Shown here piece after piece: positions 38,849 through 47,025 of a stretch of DNA of 64,000 nucleotides. The DNA comes from Candidatus Accumulibacter propinquus (lineage in GTDB: Bacteria > Pseudomonadota > Gammaproteobacteria > Burkholderiales > Rhodocyclaceae). The stretch lies in contig JADKBU010000013.1 in assembly GCA_016714935.1 (NCBI GenBank), forward strand, positions 62,001-126,000. Direction: 5' to 3'. The notes below the pieces were generated by a model that made no database searches, was not told where the DNA came from, and saw nothing but the letters and a program-made list of their open reading frames with translations. The position numbers were made by a program, and so were the translations under genes. Every line of letters starts with the position of its first letter. Position 1 is the stretch's first letter.

Positions 38849-39533
38849 ATGAAAGCCATTGCGCCGAAGGTCGTATCGTCGAAGCGACCGCCCCTTGCCG
38901 AAACCAGCACCCTGCACCGGCGTGCCCGTCAGCCCGCCGGGATGAACGCGATGGTGTTCGCCGACACTGCGGACAGCGAGAATGTCATCGCGACCCTCAA
39001 TGAAGCGCTGGCCACCGAGCTGGTCTGCATGCTGCGCTACAAGCGCCACCAGTTCATGGCCGCGAGCGTCGGCGCCGCGTCACGCCGCGTCAGTCGCCGC
39101 CGCGTCAGTCGCCGCCGAATTCATGGCGCATGCGCTTGACGAAATGTCGCACGCCGACCTGCTCGCCGGGCGCATCGTCGAACTCGACGGCGAGCCGAAT
39201 TTTTCGCCGGACGGGCTGGCCGCACGCAGCCATGCGGAATACGTCGAGGGCGATTCGCTGGCCAGCATGATCATGGAAAACCTGATCGCCGAACGGATTG
39301 CGATCGAGAGCTATCACGAGGCCATCTTCTGCCTCGGCGACCAGGACCCGACGACGCGTCGCGTGCTGGAGGAAATACTCGCCCGCGCAGCGCAGCACGC
39401 GGAAAACCTCGTGACGCTCATCAAGGTGATCAAGGATTGCCGGGGATCGATATCCCAACTGCGCGCAGCTGTCTGTTCGCCAGCGCACAGACCAGCCGCG
39501 GAGCAATCGATATCGTGCGCTGGCGCCCCGTAG
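38849..39533 (+). pseudogene. Ferritin-like (bacterioferritin-type) gene, frameshifted
   Basis: Starts at ATG 38849 after GAGGAG. The first frame gives NEALATELVCMLRYKRHQFMAASVG and then reads into Arg-rich nonsense ending at 39139; the next frame continues with AAEFMAHALDEMSHAD, EGDSLASMIMENLIAERIAI and LARAAQHAENL. Together these are the four-helix ferritin-like core with Glu, ExxH and Glu iron ligands. The break is a 15-bp tandem repeat (39068-39107) in which one unit lost 5 bases; removing 39083-39107 restores a protein of about 220 residues. Likely iron storage or redox function. Assembly error or real decay cannot be told apart here. Confidence 0.75.
39068..39107 (+). repeat. 15-bp tandem repeat inside the ferritin-like gene
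   Basis: Units GTCGGCGCCGCGTCA (39068-39082), CGCCGCGTCA (39083-39092, short by 5 bases) and GTCGCCGCCGCGTCA (39093-39107), followed by GTCGCCGCCGAATTC. Whole units keep the frame and add Val-Ala-Ala-Ala-Ser; the short unit breaks it. Confidence 0.85.
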
Positions 39534-39633
39534 CGGCGCTTTCCGGTTCAGATGGTGCGGGGCCGTGCGCCTGCCCTTCCAGCCGATATCGTCGTCCGAA
39601 GGATTTGTGCAGGCCCCACAAGAGAAGTCGGTC

Positions 39634-42552
39634 ATGCCCGAAGAAGAACATCATTTCATGCCTGCCGGCGGATTCACCATCCGGAGGGCGACCCGCAGGA
39701 TCCCCTTGGCGCTGCTGCTGGCGCTGGGGGTGGCGCTGGCGTACTGGTCCTTCATCCAGGTCGTCGAAACAGCCGAGGCGCGCGAGCACGCCTATGTGGT
39801 CATGAAAAACGCCGACGACCTGCTGGCAACGGCCGCGGACCCCGTGCTGCGTGCCGAAATGAGTGGCTTCATCCAGGCCGAGCACGCGTCTCTGGTCAGC
39901 CACGAAGCGGAGTTCCAGGCGAGCTTGTGGCGTCTATTCATCCTCGTCGGCAGCGTCGGCGTGCTGGCGTTGTTGCTGGCCCTTCGGTCCGCCTGGCTGG
40001 CCTATCGACCGCAGCGGCACAGAAACTCGGCGAGCCTCGAAACGCGACAGTTGCTGGCCACCCAGGAAGCCGTCAACCGGCAACTGCAGCAGGCCAACGC
40101 GACCCTGCGCGACAGCGAGGAAAAGCTGGCGGTGACACTCAATTCGATCGGCGACGCGGTGATCGCCACCGATGGCCAGGCGCGTGTCACGCGCCTGAAT
40201 CCCGTGGCCGAGAAACTCACCGGCTGGACACAGTCGGCCGCCGCCGGCCGTCCGGTGGGCGAGGTCTTTCGCGTCGTCAACAAGGAAACCCGCCTACCGG
40301 GCACCATCCCGGTGATCGAAACCCTGGCGCATGGGACGATCCAGGGCCTGGCCAACCACACCGTATTGATTGCCGCCGACGGCAGCGAACGCGATATCGC
40401 CGACAGTTGCGCCCCGATTCGCGACCGCGACGGCCGGGTGGTCGGCGCGGTGCTGGTGTTCCGCGACGTCAGCGAGGACTACGCGGCGCAGCAGGCCTTG
40501 CGCGACAGCGCCGCGCTGGTGGCCGCGATTCTCAATACCGTGGTCGACGGCATCATCACGCTGCATTCCCATGGCGGCATCGTCGAGACCGTCAACCCGG
40601 CCGCCGAGCAGATGTTCGGCTACAGCGCAGCCGACCTCGTCGGGCAGGACTTCGGCATGCTGATACCCGAGCTGGCCCGAGGTCAGCAGCAGGCATCCCT
40701 GGAAGATTACCTGGCGAGCGATGCCGCGCGCGCCATCGGGCGGGGACGCGAGGTGATCGGCCGGCGCAAGGATGGCAGCCTCTTTCCGCTGGAGATTGCG
40801 GCCAGCGAAATGTGGCTGGGTGGTCAGCGTTACTTCACCGGCATCCTGCGCGACATTACCGCGCGCCAGCAGGCCGAAGCGGCCCTGCTGAAGGCCGGCG
40901 CCCTGCAGAGCGCGATTTCGAACAGCGCCAATTTCTCGAGCATCGCCACCGACGCCCGCGGCGTCATCCAGATCTTCAATGTCGGCGCCGAACGCATGCT
41001 GGGCTACACGGCCGCCGACGTGATCGACCAGATCACGCCGGCCGACATTTCCGATCCGCAGGAGCTGATCGCCCGTGCCGGGATCCTCAGCGTCGAGTTC
41101 GCGACGCCGATCGCACCGGGTTTCGAGGCCCTGGTGTTCAAGGCCTCGCGCGGCATCGGCGACGTCTACGAGCTGACCTATATCCGCAAGGACGGCAGCC
41201 GCCTGCCGGCGGAAGTGTCGGTGACCTCGCTGCGCGACCCGCTGGGCGCGACCATCGGCTACCTGCTGATCGGCACCGACAACACCGAGCGCAAACGCGT
41301 CGAAGCCGAGCGCGCGCTGCTCGATCAGGTCCTGCAGGACAAGAACGCCGAACTGGAGAGCGCCCGTTGCGTGGCCGAGAGAGCCAACCTCGCGAAATCG
41401 GAGTTCCTGTCGAGCATGAGCCATGAGTTGCGCACACCGCTGAGTGCGATCCTCGGGTTTGCACAGCTCATCGAATCCGGGACGCCGCAGCCGACAATCC
41501 TGCAGAAGCGCAGCATCGACCAGATTCTCAAGGCGGGCTGGTACCTGCTGGAGTTGATCAACGAGATTCTCGACCTGGCGCTGATCGAGTCCGGCAAGCT
41601 GTCGCTGTCGGTGGAGCCGGTGTCGCTGAGCGAAGTGATGTACGAATGCGAGGCGATGGTCGAAGCGCAGGCGCTGAGGCGCGGCATCGGCGTGGCCTTT
41701 TCCAGCCTGGAGATGCCCTGTTTTGTCAACGCCGACCGGACGCGCGTCAAGCAGGTGCTGATCAACCTGCTTTCCAATGCCATCAAGTACAATCGAATTG
41801 GCGGAACGGTCACCGTCGAGTGTACCCCGCACCTCCCGGATTCGATTCGCATCAGCGTCCGCGACACCGGTGCGGGACTGACGCCGAGCCAGTTGGCGCA
41901 GCTCTTCCAGCCCTTCAATCGTCTCGGGCAAAAGGCGAATGACGAGGAAGGCACGGGCATCGGCCTGGTGGTGTGCAAGCGGCTGGTCGAATTGATGGGG
42001 GGCGTCATCGGGGTGGAAAGCACCGTCGGCAAGGGTTGTGTGTTCTGGATCGAACTCGATCTGTCCAGCGCCGCGCAGACCGTCGCGCAGGTGCTCGAAC
42101 TCGCGCCGCTGGTCCAGGCAAAGGTTGGTGGCGATGCGGCCCTGCACACCGTGCTCTACGTCGAGGACAACCCGGCAAACCTGATGCTGGTCGAGGATCT
42201 GGTGGCGCGCCGGACCGATATCCGCTTGCTGAGTGCCAGGGATGGCAAGCGCGGCATCGAGATCGCGCGCGCTTCGCTGCCGGACGTCATCCTGATGGAC
42301 ATCAACCTGCCGGGTATCAGCGGTGTCCGGGCGCTCAGAATCCTCGCCGAAGATCCGGCAACCGCGCATATCCCGGTGGTCGCGCTGAGCGCCAATGCCA
42401 TCCCCCGCGATATCGAGAAGGGTCTGGAAGCCGGATTCTTTCGCTATCTCACCAAACCGATCAAGGTCAATGAGTTCATGGAGACGCTCGACGTGGCGCT
42501 CAGGTTCGCCCATGCGGAGTTGGCCCGCGCAGCCCGAGAGGAACAGGCATGA
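39634..42552 (+). CDS. Membrane PAS hybrid histidine kinase (HK-REC)
   Basis: 972 residues from ATG 39634 (AGAG nearby); the frame extends 23 codons upstream to a GTG. Two helices (about 25-45 and 92-114) flank a short periplasmic loop. Then three PAS domains (about 155-275, 280-405, 410-540), HisKA with His597 (MSHELRTP), HATPase (NLLSNAIKYN, DTGAGLTPS, EGTGIGLVV) and a receiver with Asp889 in ILMDINLP. Kinase core and receiver (LYVEDNPANLMLVE) closely resemble those at 56280, so the two are paralogs. Overlaps the following response regulator by 4 bases. Confidence 0.92.
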   Translation: MPEEEHHFMPAGGFTIRRATRRIPLALLLALGVALAYWSFIQVVETAEAREHAYVVMKNADDLLATAADPVLRAEMSGFIQAEHASLVSHEAEFQASLWRLFILVGSVGVLALLLALRSAWLAYRPQRHRNSASLETRQLLATQEAVNRQLQQANATLRDSEEKLAVTLNSIGDAVIATDGQARVTRLNPVAEKLTGWTQSAAAGRPVGEVFRVVNKETRLPGTIPVIETLAHGTIQGLANHTVLIAADGSERDIADSCAPIRDRDGRVVGAVLVFRDVSEDYAAQQALRDSAALVAAILNTVVDGIITLHSHGGIVETVNPAAEQMFGYSAADLVGQDFGMLIPELARGQQQASLEDYLASDAARAIGRGREVIGRRKDGSLFPLEIAASEMWLGGQRYFTGILRDITARQQAEAALLKAGALQSAISNSANFSSIATDARGVIQIFNVGAERMLGYTAADVIDQITPADISDPQELIARAGILSVEFATPIAPGFEALVFKASRGIGDVYELTYIRKDGSRLPAEVSVTSLRDPLGATIGYLLIGTDNTERKRVEAERALLDQVLQDKNAELESARCVAERANLAKSEFLSSMSHELRTPLSAILGFAQLIESGTPQPTILQKRSIDQILKAGWYLLELINEILDLALIESGKLSLSVEPVSLSEVMYECEAMVEAQALRRGIGVAFSSLEMPCFVNADRTRVKQVLINLLSNAIKYNRIGGTVTVECTPHLPDSIRISVRDTGAGLTPSQLAQLFQPFNRLGQKANDEEGTGIGLVVCKRLVELMGGVIGVESTVGKGCVFWIELDLSSAAQTVAQVLELAPLVQAKVGGDAALHTVLYVEDNPANLMLVEDLVARRTDIRLLSARDGKRGIEIARASLPDVILMDINLPGISGVRALRILAEDPATAHIPVVALSANAIPRDIEKGLEAGFFRYLTKPIKVNEFMETLDVALRFAHAELARAAREEQA

Positions 42553-43373
42553 TCATCAGCAGTGGCGAGATTCTCGACGCCAGCATTCTGATCGTCGACG
42601 ATCAGCAAGCGAATGTGGCTTTGCTCGGGCAATTGCTGAGCGAGGCCGGCTACCGTCGCGTCGCGTCGACGATGGACCCGCGCGAGGTCTGCGCGCTGCA
42701 CCGCAAGAACCACTACGACCTGATCCTGCTCGACCTGCAGATGCCCGGCATGGATGGATTCCAGGTGATGGAAGGCCTCAAGACCAACGCGGTCGATGCC
42801 TACCTGCCGGTGCTGGTGATTACCGCCCAGCCGGGCCACAAGCTGCGCGCCCTGCAGTCCGGCGCCAAGGATTTCATCAGCAAGCCGTTCGATCTGATCG
42901 AAGTCCGCACCCGTATCCACAACATGCTGGAAGTGCGCCTGTTGTACCGGAAACTCGAGGACTACAACAAGGTGCTCGAACAGACGGTGCTGGAGCGTAC
43001 CGCCGAACTGCGCGAAAGCGAGGCGCGCTATCGCAGCCTGACCGAGCTGGCTTCGGACTGGTACTGGGAGCAGGACGAGAAGATGAACTTCACCAAGGTC
43101 TCCGGGCCGGTCCTCGAGATGCTCGGGATCAGCGTCGGGCCGCTGCTTGGCGAGACCGCCGAAGTGCCGCCCGCCGGCTGGAACGAGTCCGAACGGGCGG
43201 TGTTGCAGGCGACCATTGCCGCCCGCCAGCCCTTTCTCGATTTTCTCTTCCACCGCGTCAATGCCGATGGCACGCAACAGCAGTTCCGGGTGAGCGGCGA
43301 GCCGATGTTCAACCGCTCGTGCCGCTTCATCGGTTACCGGGGAATCGGCGTCGAAGTCACCCCTGGGAACTAG
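42549..43373 (+). CDS. Response regulator with PAS domain
   Basis: 274 residues. Receiver (about 10-130) with Asp62 in ILLDLQMPGMDG and KPFDLIEVR, then a coiled linker (YNKVLEQTVLERTAELRESEA) and a PAS-like domain with FIGYRGIGVEVT. There is no DNA-binding or enzymatic output; the coil ends where related genes carry a GGDEF or kinase, so it may act through protein contacts or be a truncated form. Start overlaps the kinase stop (ATGA): likely partner of that kinase. Confidence 0.88.
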   Translation: MIISSGEILDASILIVDDQQANVALLGQLLSEAGYRRVASTMDPREVCALHRKNHYDLILLDLQMPGMDGFQVMEGLKTNAVDAYLPVLVITAQPGHKLRALQSGAKDFISKPFDLIEVRTRIHNMLEVRLLYRKLEDYNKVLEQTVLERTAELRESEARYRSLTELASDWYWEQDEKMNFTKVSGPVLEMLGISVGPLLGETAEVPPAGWNESERAVLQATIAARQPFLDFLFHRVNADGTQQQFRVSGEPMFNRSCRFIGYRGIGVEVTPGN

Positions 43374-43395
43374 CATCCGCATCGGGAAGCCAGCC

Positions 43396-44127
43396 GTGTC
43401 CACCCTCCCTGGTCCGAATCAGAACCATCTGCTCGCGGCGCTGCCGACAGCCGAGTTCGAACGTCTGGCGGCGCACCTGGAACTCGTGCCGATGCCGCTC
43501 GGCGACATGCTCTACGAACCCGGCGTGCAGTTGTCCTACGCCTATTTCCCGACCACGGCGATCGTCTCGCTGCACTACGTCATGGAATCGGGGGCGTCGG
43601 CCGAATCGGCCGGGGTCGGCAACGAAGGGGTGGTCGGCGTGTCGCTGTTCATGGGCGGCAACACCACGCCGAGTTCGGCAGTAGTGCAGACCGCCGGCCA
43701 CGCGTACCGGCTGGGCCGCCGCCTGTTGCAGCAGGAATTCAACCGCGGCGAACTGCTGCAGCGCCTGTTGCTCCGCTACACCCAGGCGCTGATGACCGAG
43801 ATGGCCCAGACCGCGGCGTGCAACCGGCACCACTCGGCCGAGCAGCAACTCTGCCGCTGGCTGCTGCTGACGCTCGACCGCCTGACGACCGAGGAACTGG
43901 TGATGACGCATGAACTGGTCGCCAGCATGCTCGGCGTGCGCCGCGAAACCATCACCGATGTCGCCGGAGAACTGCAGCGCGCTGGCTGCATCCGCTACCG
44001 GCGCGGCCACATTGCCGTGCTTGACCGGCATGGACTCGAAACGCGCGCCTGCGAGTGCTACGCCGTGGTCAGGAAGGAACTGCGTCGCCTGTTGTCGGAT
44101 GTGCAGTATCGCCAGGGGGCGGGCTGA
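43396..44127 (+). CDS. Crp/Fnr-family transcription regulator 1
   Basis: 243 residues from GTG 43396, 22 bases after the response regulator. N-terminal cyclic-nucleotide-like beta-roll (about 20-130) and C-terminal winged helix with LVASMLGVRRETITDVAGEL as helix-turn-helix. It lacks the N-terminal Cys cluster of Fnr and the usual cAMP-contact arginine-serine motif, so its signal is unknown. Paralog of the gene at 45140 (shared NHLLAALP, HLELVPMPLG, CNRHHS, QQLCRWLLL). A candidate regulator for the six inverted repeats found nearby. Confidence 0.9.
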   Translation: MSTLPGPNQNHLLAALPTAEFERLAAHLELVPMPLGDMLYEPGVQLSYAYFPTTAIVSLHYVMESGASAESAGVGNEGVVGVSLFMGGNTTPSSAVVQTAGHAYRLGRRLLQQEFNRGELLQRLLLRYTQALMTEMAQTAACNRHHSAEQQLCRWLLLTLDRLTTEELVMTHELVASMLGVRRETITDVAGELQRAGCIRYRRGHIAVLDRHGLETRACECYAVVRKELRRLLSDVQYRQGAG

Positions 44128-44166
44128 CGCTGTCCGGCAGGCGCCCGGCATTCGCCCGCGCGGTCT

Positions 44167-44196
44167 GCCCGACCGCCTGTCCCTGCACGGTCGGGC
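44167..44196. terminator. Hairpin between convergent genes
   Basis: Perfect 9-bp stem GCCCGACCG / CGGTCGGGC with a 12-base loop, lying between the ends of the Crp/Fnr gene and the DUF3309 gene. No T-run; could end transcription from both sides weakly. Confidence 0.4.
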
Positions 44197-44220
44197 GGCG
44201 CCGCGCCAGGCGCCGGCGCG

Positions 44221-44379
44221 CTAAATCTTGCCCAACACCAGCAGGACGATCAGGATCAGCACCACCAGTCCAAGGCCGCCGCTGGGACCATAGCCCCAGC
44301 CGCGGCTGTGCGGCCAACTCGGAATCGCGCCGATCAGCAGCAGCACCAGAACGATCAGCAGAAGGGTTCCCAATGACAT
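44221..44379 (-). CDS. DUF3309-type small membrane protein
   Basis: 52 residues, found by reading the minus strand: ATG at 44379 after GGGAGAG, stop TAG at 44221. Two very hydrophobic helices (LLLIVLVLLLIGAIP and LGLVVLILIVLLVLG) joined by a short loop WPHSRGWGYGPSGG, the pattern I know as DUF3309. Function unknown; such proteins often accompany stress genes. A putative activator site in its orientation lies about 180 bases upstream. Confidence 0.82.
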   Translation of the reverse strand: MSLGTLLLIVLVLLLIGAIPSWPHSRGWGYGPSGGLGLVVLILIVLLVLGKI

Positions 44380-44531
44380 TTCATCTCTCCCAACAATAAG
44401 TATTCCGCGCGCCTCGTGCGAGAAAGCTCGCGCAAGCCGCCAGGGCCGCCTGCCACGCTGGGCCGACGGCGGTATGCGGCCCGGCCGGATCGGGACCCTC
44501 GCAGATCCTGGCGACCGTCACCCGCCCCTCC

Positions 44532-44574
44532 ATGCTGCTCAACAGGAGGTCAAAGATCTGTACGCCGGCGCACG
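44532..44574 (-). promoter_or_regulatory. Putative Crp/Fnr-type class II promoter, site b2
   Basis: Read on the minus strand: CGTGCG-CCGG-CGTACA (44574-44559), GA, 19 bases, CAGCAT (44537-44532). Same spacing as the other five sites; directed at the DUF3309 gene. Confidence 0.58.
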
Positions 44575-44617
44575 CTGCGGCTGGATTCTGTCGGGCCGGT
44601 GGGAAGCCGGCGGCGAG

Positions 44618-44660
44618 TGTGCGCTGGCGTACGGACCCGCGGCGGCCGGGGGAGCACGCT
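44618..44660 (+). promoter_or_regulatory. Putative Crp/Fnr-type class II promoter, site b
   Basis: TGTGCG-CTGG-CGTACG (44618-44633), GA, 19 bases, CACGCT (44655-44660). Directed at the DUF883 gene at 44821. Confidence 0.57.
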
Positions 44661-44820
44661 GTACCTCAGGGAACGGACTGCGCGCACCCTCCGGCCATCA
44701 GTCAGCAAGGACGGAAACGCCGGGGCAAGCGCTACCAGGCCGCTCTCGATATTGGTAGGCCGTGCCGGTGATGCCGGCCGCTACCACCGTTTCGTTCACT
44801 CACTCGCAGCAGGAGACATG

Positions 44821-45153
44821 ATGACTACCGAAATGACCGCCAGGCCTGGAAGCATCGAAGGCACCAGGAACAAGCTCGTGACGGACTTGCGGGGCGTCGT
44901 AGACGATGCCGACCACCTCCTCAAGGAAGTGGCCAACTCGACCGCCGCGGAGTTCGCCGCGGCGCGCTCGAGCATCGGCGCCAGGTTGACCGACGCCAGA
45001 TATCGGATCGACGGTGCCCGCGCCGCGCTGACCGACAGGGCCAGGTTCGTGGCCGACGTCACGCAGGAGTACGTGCAGGAAAACCCGTGGCGAGTGCTGG
45101 GAGTCACGGCGGCAGTGGCCGTGCTGGTCGGTGTCCTGATCAGCCGCCGCTGA
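44821..45153 (+). CDS. DUF883 (ElaB/YqjD-like) membrane-anchored protein
   Basis: 110 residues. AGGAG sits 5 bases before the ATG at 44821; the adjacent ATG at 44818 is too close to it. A helical amphipathic body (about 15-85), the ENPWRVLGV motif and one C-terminal membrane helix ending in ISRR are typical of DUF883. E. coli relatives are stationary-phase proteins that tie ribosomes to the inner membrane. The last 14 bases overlap the convergent Crp/Fnr gene. Confidence 0.87.
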   Translation: MTTEMTARPGSIEGTRNKLVTDLRGVVDDADHLLKEVANSTAAEFAAARSSIGARLTDARYRIDGARAALTDRARFVADVTQEYVQENPWRVLGVTAAVAVLVGVLISRR

Positions 45154-45892
45154 GCCGGGAGGGCGTGGCCGGCGCAGCGATCGCCGCCGCCGGCAGCAGC
45201 CGGTCGTACTCGTTTCTGACCACGGCGTAGCACTCGCAGGCGCGTACCTCCAGGCCAGCCCGGTCGAGGACAGTGATCTGTCCACGCCGGTAAGTGATCA
45301 AGCCGGCCTGCTGCAGGCTGGTGGCCGCCTGCGAGACGCCTTCGCGGCGCACCCCGAGCATGTTGGCGATCAGTTCCTGCGTCATGACCAGTTCGTTGGA
45401 CGTCAGGCGGTCCAGGCTCAGCAACAACCAGCGGCAGAGTTGCTGATCCAGCGAATGATGCCGGTTGCACACCGCCGTCTGCGCCATCTGCGTCAGCAGC
45501 GCCTGCGTGTAGCGCAGCAATTGCCGTTGCATCGCGCCGGCCTGATGGAAGCTGCGTTTCAGAATGTTTCCCTGCAGCCGGTAGGCTTCGCCGGCGCTTT
45601 GCACGACGGCCCGGCTGGGCGTCGTTTCGCCGCCCATGAACAGCGAGATCCCGACAATACCCTCGTTGCCGACCACCGCGATCTCGGCCGAGGCCCCGTC
45701 CTCCATGACGTAGAGCAGCGAGACGATGGCGCTGGTCGGGAAATAGACGTGGCGCATCTGCACGCCCGACTCGTACAGGACCTCGCCGAGCGGCATCGGC
45801 ACGAGTTCCAGGTGCGGCAGCAGTTGCGCGTAATCCTCAGGCGGCAGCGCGGCCAGGAGGTGGTTCCGGTGGGTGGCACTTCTGGCCGGCAT
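45140..45892 (-). CDS. Crp/Fnr-family transcription regulator 2
   Basis: 250 residues. Beta-roll sensor domain and winged helix with ANMLGVRREGVSQAATSL. Paralog of the regulator at 43396; the recognition helices differ (EGVSQAATSL against ETITDVAGEL), so the targets may differ. No Cys cluster for an Fe-S centre. Divergent from the zinc-ribbon gene across 267 bases that include one of the recurring inverted repeats, so it may control its own region. Confidence 0.9.
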   Translation of the reverse strand: MPARSATHRNHLLAALPPEDYAQLLPHLELVPMPLGEVLYESGVQMRHVYFPTSAIVSLLYVMEDGASAEIAVVGNEGIVGISLFMGGETTPSRAVVQSAGEAYRLQGNILKRSFHQAGAMQRQLLRYTQALLTQMAQTAVCNRHHSLDQQLCRWLLLSLDRLTSNELVMTQELIANMLGVRREGVSQAATSLQQAGLITYRRGQITVLDRAGLEVRACECYAVVRNEYDRLLPAAAIAAPATPSRLSGG

Positions 45893-46094
45893 GACTGATC
45901 CCCTGCAATCTTCAGCCCTGTTGCGGGCCGTTCATCAAACTGGTGGCCTGCGCTGTGCAGGCGCATCCCCCAGGCACCGGATTATCTGCGCCAGCATGCG
46001 GCATTGGCAAGGCTGGCGGCGAAGATTGCCCGCGCGCCAGGCGCGCGGACAGCAACGGCGGGAAACGCCGCGCGCCGAATAACACCGCGTTCTA

Positions 46095-46137
46095 TGTGTG
46101 GTCTCGTACAGACGCCAACTGGTGATGCGTCCAAGCT
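46095..46137 (+). promoter_or_regulatory. Putative Crp/Fnr-type class II promoter, site e
   Basis: TGTGTG-GTCT-CGTACA (46095-46110), GA, 19 bases, CAAGCT (46132-46137). The left half differs by one base from the consensus. The predicted start at about 46144 leaves a 16-base leader to the zinc-ribbon gene. Confidence 0.55.
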
Positions 46138-46159
46138 GCAAGCGTCATCTGGAGTTTTC

Positions 46160-46618
46160 ATGGAGTTGAAAGTGAACGCGTGGCCGCAGGATCATTGTCG
46201 GTGGGTTCTGGTCGTCGCCGCGAGCGGTGACGGCACGGCTGTGGATCCGTTCGCACTCGGCAAGGAGAGCGGTTTGCCCGCCACAACGAGGTGGGTGTAC
46301 CTGTGCGGCCGCGATCCGACGGGTCGTCTATTTGCGCGTTACCGGCGACCTCGTCGCGCTGGGAGCAGCCACAACGTCGCCCTGGCGGCGGCCGCGCCTG
46401 CCGCGCCGCCGCGCCGCGCCTGTCCCTGCTGCAACGGTTGGGTGTATCGCGTGCCACGCCGCTTCATCGATGGCCTCACCAATGCCCACGCCCCGGTTCA
46501 CCGCTATCGCTGCCGCTCGCTGGGTTGTCCCTGGGAGGGCAACCTGCCCGCGCAGCAAGCTTCCCTGCCGCGCCTGGGCGGCAGCGACGCGCATGACTCA
46601 CCCGACCGATCCGTCTGA
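46160..46618 (+). CDS. Zinc-ribbon-like hypothetical protein
   Basis: 152 residues from ATG 46160 (GGAG 6 bases before); the open frame upstream has no protein-like content. The N-terminal half is ordinary and unrecognised. Residues 88-123 hold Cys88, Cys90, Cys91 and then Cys118 and Cys123 in a CPCC ... YRCRSLGCPWEG arrangement, which looks like a small zinc ribbon with a basic middle (RVPRRF). Function unknown; nucleic-acid or protein binding is possible. Preceded by an activator site, so probably part of the same stress set as its neighbours. Confidence 0.65.
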   Translation: MELKVNAWPQDHCRWVLVVAASGDGTAVDPFALGKESGLPATTRWVYLCGRDPTGRLFARYRRPRRAGSSHNVALAAAAPAAPPRRACPCCNGWVYRVPRRFIDGLTNAHAPVHRYRCRSLGCPWEGNLPAQQASLPRLGGSDAHDSPDRSV

Positions 46619-46659
46619 TCCCCGGTGACGGCAAAAGGCGCCGGGTGCATGCCGTGCTG

Positions 46660-46702
46660 CGTGCGTCAGCGTACGGACGGCACCCGCGCCGGCACTTAGA
46701 GT
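46660..46702 (+). promoter_or_regulatory. Putative Crp/Fnr-type class II promoter, site c
   Basis: CGTGCG-TCAG-CGTACG (46660-46675), GA, 19 bases, TAGAGT (46697-46702). The predicted start at about 46709 is 28 bases before the small ORF at 46737 and would also transcribe the EncFtn gene. Confidence 0.62.
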
Positions 46703-46736
46703 CGAGTCTGACATCAACTTCAGGAGGGCTTCACCG

Positions 46737-46919
46737 ATGAACGGTTATCGAAGCTTGCTTCCACCAGCCGCTCGTATCGCCGCTGCCGCGGCCGCCGTGG
46801 CCGCCGCGCTCAAAATTGCGTGCCGGCAACCGGAAGCGCCGGACAAGGCGGAACTGTACGAGTGGGAAGACGAATGTGGCCGCCCGGCCGCGAGCGACCA
46901 ATCGTCCATTCCGTCGTGA
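46737..46919 (+). CDS. Small hypothetical protein
   Basis: 60 residues with a strong ribosome site (AGGAGG 9 bases before the ATG) and a good upstream promoter candidate. An Ala-rich hydrophobic helix (about 11-29) precedes a polar, acidic tail (KAELYEWEDECG). It may be a membrane-attached peptide; no family recognised. Lies 106 bases before the EncFtn gene, probably in the same transcript. Confidence 0.55.
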   Translation: MNGYRSLLPPAARIAAAAAAVAAALKIACRQPEAPDKAELYEWEDECGRPAASDQSSIPS

Positions 46920-47025
46920 CCACCGCGCGCGGCGACCCGCGACCGCGCGACGCCGGCGCTTCCCCGCCAGGAAACCGGCAATCCCCCGCAATTTCCGCAA
47001 TTCCCGCAATCGTCAGGAGAAAGCA

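Larger units (their letters stand above)
44380..44820. other. Divergent regulatory region between DUF3309 and DUF883
   Basis: 441 bases with no supported gene. It holds two copies of the recurring inverted repeat, one reading toward each neighbour (44559-44574 minus, 44618-44633 plus). The predicted leaders are about 146 and 154 bases. Confidence 0.6.

Noticed and set aside
43374..46159. Classical Fnr boxes (TTGAT-N4-ATCAA)
   Set aside because: No good match was found upstream of the Crp/Fnr genes or their neighbours; the recurring motif is different.
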